Part shown: positions 47,031 to 48,921 of the stretch, in pieces
How the letters are laid out: each line of letters opens with the position of its first letter
How positions within the stretch are numbered: the first letter of the stretch is position 1
Assembly: GCA_905215055.1 (NCBI GenBank)
Contig: CAJMOH010000018.1
Location: 1-48,921, forward strand
Source: an uncultured bacterium
Lineage (GTDB): Bacteria; Bacillota; Clostridia; Oscillospirales; Acutalibacteraceae
Direction of reading: 5' to 3'
DNA: 48,921 nucleotides
The notes under the pieces: generated by a model
Databases searched by the model: none
What the model was told of the DNA's origin: nothing
Seen by the model: only the letters and a program-made list of their open reading frames with translations
Program-made: the position numbers and the translations under genes

Positions 47031-48617
47031 ATGACGTACACCTATCTTTGGATTTTCTTTGTCTTTGCCTTTTTGGGCTGGTGCGGCGAGGTGGTTTTCG
47101 CGGCCGTCCGGGAGCGGCGGTTTGTCAACCGGGGCTTTTTAAACGGGCCGCTCTGCCCCATTTACGGTCTGGGCGTGGTGGCCATGGACTTTTTCCTGCG
47201 CCCCTTTGGGGACAGCCTGCCCGTGCTGCTGGTGGGGTCGATGCTTCTCGGCTCGGCGCTGGAATACCTGGCCGGATTCCTTTTAGAAAAGCTGTTTCAT
47301 CAAAAGTGGTGGGACTATTCTGATACGCCCCACAACCTGCACGGGTACATCTGTTTAAAATTCAGCGTGCTGTGGGGCATTGCCGGCGCCATGATCGTCC
47401 GGTATGTAATGCCTTTTTCCCACTGGCTGTTTTCCCAGATTCCCCAAACTGTGGGATGGGCGCTGCTGATAGCTTTGGGCAGCGTGCTTTTGGCGGATTT
47501 CCTGGTGACGGCCATTGGCTTGATCGGCTTAAACCGGAAGCTGAAAAATTTGGAATATGTTACCAGCCGCCTGCGGATGGGCTCGGACCGGCTGGGAGAG
47601 GACCTTTTCCAAGGAGCTGTGGCCCTGCACGACAAGCAGCAGGAGGGCAGGCAGCTTTTGCAGACAAAGCGGCTGGCCGGCAAGCAGGCTCTGCAAAAGG
47701 ATTGGCAGCGGGAGGCTGCCCGCCTGAAGGTGAAGTACGAGAAGAACATTCAAAACAACTGGCTGCGCCGCCGGCTGCTAAAGGCTTTTCCAGACCTGCG
47801 GATTTTAAAGTACAACGAGCAGCTGGAGGAGCTTCGCCAGAACATGGATGTGCTGCGCCGCCGTTCCTGGGAGGTGCTGCGGAAGCGGAACGAGGATGCC
47901 CGCGCTGCCTACGAGACCCGTTTGGCCCCCGGAGAGGAGCGGCCCTTTGCCTTTGGCCTCTGCTACTCCAAGCTGTTTTGGATTTTCATGGTAGGCAATG
48001 TGGTGGGCTTTGTGCTGGAGACCCTGTACGCTCTGGTCACCACTCACGAGTTTCAGGTGCGGGTGGGCCTGGTGTTTGGACCCTTTATCCCGGTGTACGG
48101 CCTGGGGGCAGTGGCCATCACCCTGCTGCTTTCCAGAATGTACAGCCAGAAGGACATTATGATTTTCCTGGCCAGCATGTTCATTGGAGGCGGCTTTGAA
48201 TACCTTTGCAGCTTTGTGCAGCAGGCAGTGTTCGGCACGGTTTCCTGGGAGTACAGCGACTCCCCCTTGAACATTGGAGGCCGCACCAACCTGATGTTCT
48301 CCTTTTTCTGGGGGATTTTGGGAATGCTGTGGGTGAAGGATTTGTACCCCGCCATGTCCCGGATCATTCAAAAAATCCCGAAAAGGGTGGGCCGTCCCTT
48401 GACGGCGATCTTTACGGTGCTTATGGTGATTGATGTGCTCCTTTCCGCCGGGGCGGTGTACCGCCGCAGCGAGCGGGTCAACCATGTGCCTGCCACCAAC
48501 GCGGTGCAGGAGTTTTTTGACACCTATTTCCCGGATTCCTATTTGGACTTTATTTTCCCTCACATGCAGTATGTGGGAAAGCCGGAGCTGCCTGTCTCCC
48601 CGCCCCAAGAACAGTAG
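47031..48617 (+). CDS. Duplicated CmpB-type putative ABC transporter permease
   Basis: A 528-residue membrane protein in which two copies of the CmpB/DUF1113 unit (PF06541) are fused. Copy 1 (about 1-175) has NRGFLNGPLCPIYGLGVVAMD and WWDYSDTPHNLHGYICLKFSVLWGIAG; copy 2 (about 310-490) has VRVGLVFGPFIPVYGLGAVAI and WEYSDSPLNIGGRTNLMFSFFWGILG. A charged, coiled-coil-rich linker (about 180-300) joins them. A hydrophilic tail follows. The name ABC permease is traditional; no ABC partner is nearby and function is unproven. ATG 47031 is ten bases after AGGGG; ATG 47022 is too close. Confidence 0.85.
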   Translation: MTYTYLWIFFVFAFLGWCGEVVFAAVRERRFVNRGFLNGPLCPIYGLGVVAMDFFLRPFGDSLPVLLVGSMLLGSALEYLAGFLLEKLFHQKWWDYSDTPHNLHGYICLKFSVLWGIAGAMIVRYVMPFSHWLFSQIPQTVGWALLIALGSVLLADFLVTAIGLIGLNRKLKNLEYVTSRLRMGSDRLGEDLFQGAVALHDKQQEGRQLLQTKRLAGKQALQKDWQREAARLKVKYEKNIQNNWLRRRLLKAFPDLRILKYNEQLEELRQNMDVLRRRSWEVLRKRNEDARAAYETRLAPGEERPFAFGLCYSKLFWIFMVGNVVGFVLETLYALVTTHEFQVRVGLVFGPFIPVYGLGAVAITLLLSRMYSQKDIMIFLASMFIGGGFEYLCSFVQQAVFGTVSWEYSDSPLNIGGRTNLMFSFFWGILGMLWVKDLYPAMSRIIQKIPKRVGRPLTAIFTVLMVIDVLLSAGAVYRRSERVNHVPATNAVQEFFDTYFPDSYLDFIFPHMQYVGKPELPVSPPQEQ

Positions 48618-48633
48618 AAGTGCTTCAAAACAA

Positions 48634-48672
48634 AAAGGGACCGTCCTGGCGCAGCGCCGGGGCGGTCCCTTT
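48634..48672. terminator. Terminator between the CmpB-type gene and glnN
   Basis: Stem AAAGGGACCG/CGGTCCCTTT with further pairs inside (GGCG/GCGCC region). The minus strand ends in TTTTTGTTTTG, so it chiefly serves glnN. Confidence 0.8.
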
Positions 48673-48771
48673 GGGTATGGGAAAATGTGTGTCACTTGTA
48701 CTCGAAACAGAGCGGATCTTTAGAGCGGTGGGTTCCGCAGGAAAAGCCTTTTGAGAGGAACCCTCTCAGCC

Positions 48772-48921
48772 TCACACCCGGAACATTAAATCGCCGTAGG
48801 AGGGATAGGGCCAGAAGGCAGCGGAGGTGTCTACCTCCATCTGGTCCACCACAGCCCGCAGCTCGCTCATGGCGGGGATGATCTTGTCCTTGTAATAGGT
48901 GGCAACCCGCAGGGTGTTGTG
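48772..48921 (-). CDS. glnN: Glutamine synthetase type III, C-terminal end (partial)
   Basis: The minus strand from the window edge to TGA at 48774-48772 encodes 49 residues ending AFWPYPSYGDLMFRV. Together with the preceding helix (YKDKIIPAMSELRAVVDQME) this is the C-terminal tail of GSIII (GlnN), which ends with LWPxPTYxDLLF-type sequence. Type III glutamine synthetases are large (about 700 residues) enzymes common in Bacteroidetes and Clostridia. The start lies outside the window. Confidence 0.82.
   Translation of the reverse strand, partial: HNTLRVATYYKDKIIPAMSELRAVVDQMEVDTSAAFWPYPSYGDLMFRV

Overview
The window looks like chromosomal DNA of a GC-rich anaerobic Firmicute, most likely Clostridia of the Oscillospiraceae type (Flavonifractor/Intestinimonas/Lawsonibacter-like). 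This rests on strong AAGGAGG-type ribosome binding sites, sigma-A promoters with 17-nt spacers, T-box leaders, an FMN riboswitch over an ECF S-component, a DUF1846 protein, IreB, a cyclophilin, a flavodiiron protein and a type III glutamine synthetase. No phage genes, transposases, CRISPR arrays, rRNA or tRNA genes were seen. Genus assignment is inference.

Layout: (1) 1-2.8 kb, nucleoside salvage (deoC end, cdd, GNAT, pdp), with a repeat element between cdd and the GNAT gene. (2) 2.8-7.4 kb, methyltransferase and cyclophilin on the minus strand, then exonuclease III, a trehalase-like glycosidase and a sirtuin on the plus strand. (3) 7.4-12.4 kb, minus-strand CNNM/CorC-type transporter behind a long attenuator-like leader, a small lipoprotein, an ApbE / NusG-domain-II / Gx-transporter operon and a cytidylate-kinase-like gene. 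(4) 12.5-17.5 kb, OmpR-type two-component pair, Mrp ATPase and two lipoproteins. (5) 17.5-20.8 kb, a T-box (specifier read as AUC, isoleucine) controlling an XRE-cupin-acyl-CoA synthetase fusion, followed by RidA. (6) 20.8-27.8 kb, an ECF sigma factor with a large anti-sigma-like membrane protein, DUF1846, an FGGY sugar kinase and DUF4317. (7) 27.8-35.7 kb, a polyamine locus: two tandem 196-bp repeats, a strong promoter, a 355-nt structured leader ending in a terminator, then speD-speA-speE-speB, a MITE-like element, and carboxy(nor)spermidine synthase plus decarboxylase. (8) 35.7-49 kb, flavodiiron protein, PIG-V-like glycosyltransferase with an apparent 3' frameshift, small conserved gene, ireB, pheST with a Phe T-box, DUF6106, ribU with an FMN riboswitch, Nnr repair enzyme, ElaA acetyltransferase, a duplicated CmpB-type membrane protein and the end of glnN.

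How the parts work together: SpeA and SpeB turn arginine into putrescine. The locus then holds both known ways of making spermidine from putrescine, the decarboxylated-SAM route (SpeD/SpeE) and the aspartate-semialdehyde route (CASDH/CASDC), which normally replace each other. The isoleucine T-box suggests the acyl-CoA synthetase serves isoleucine supply, for example by activating 2-methylbutyrate or propionate for reductive carboxylation; neighbouring RidA deals with reactive enamines made in isoleucine synthesis. Several intergenic regions carry related palindromic repeats whose hairpin stems differ between copies but keep their pairing.
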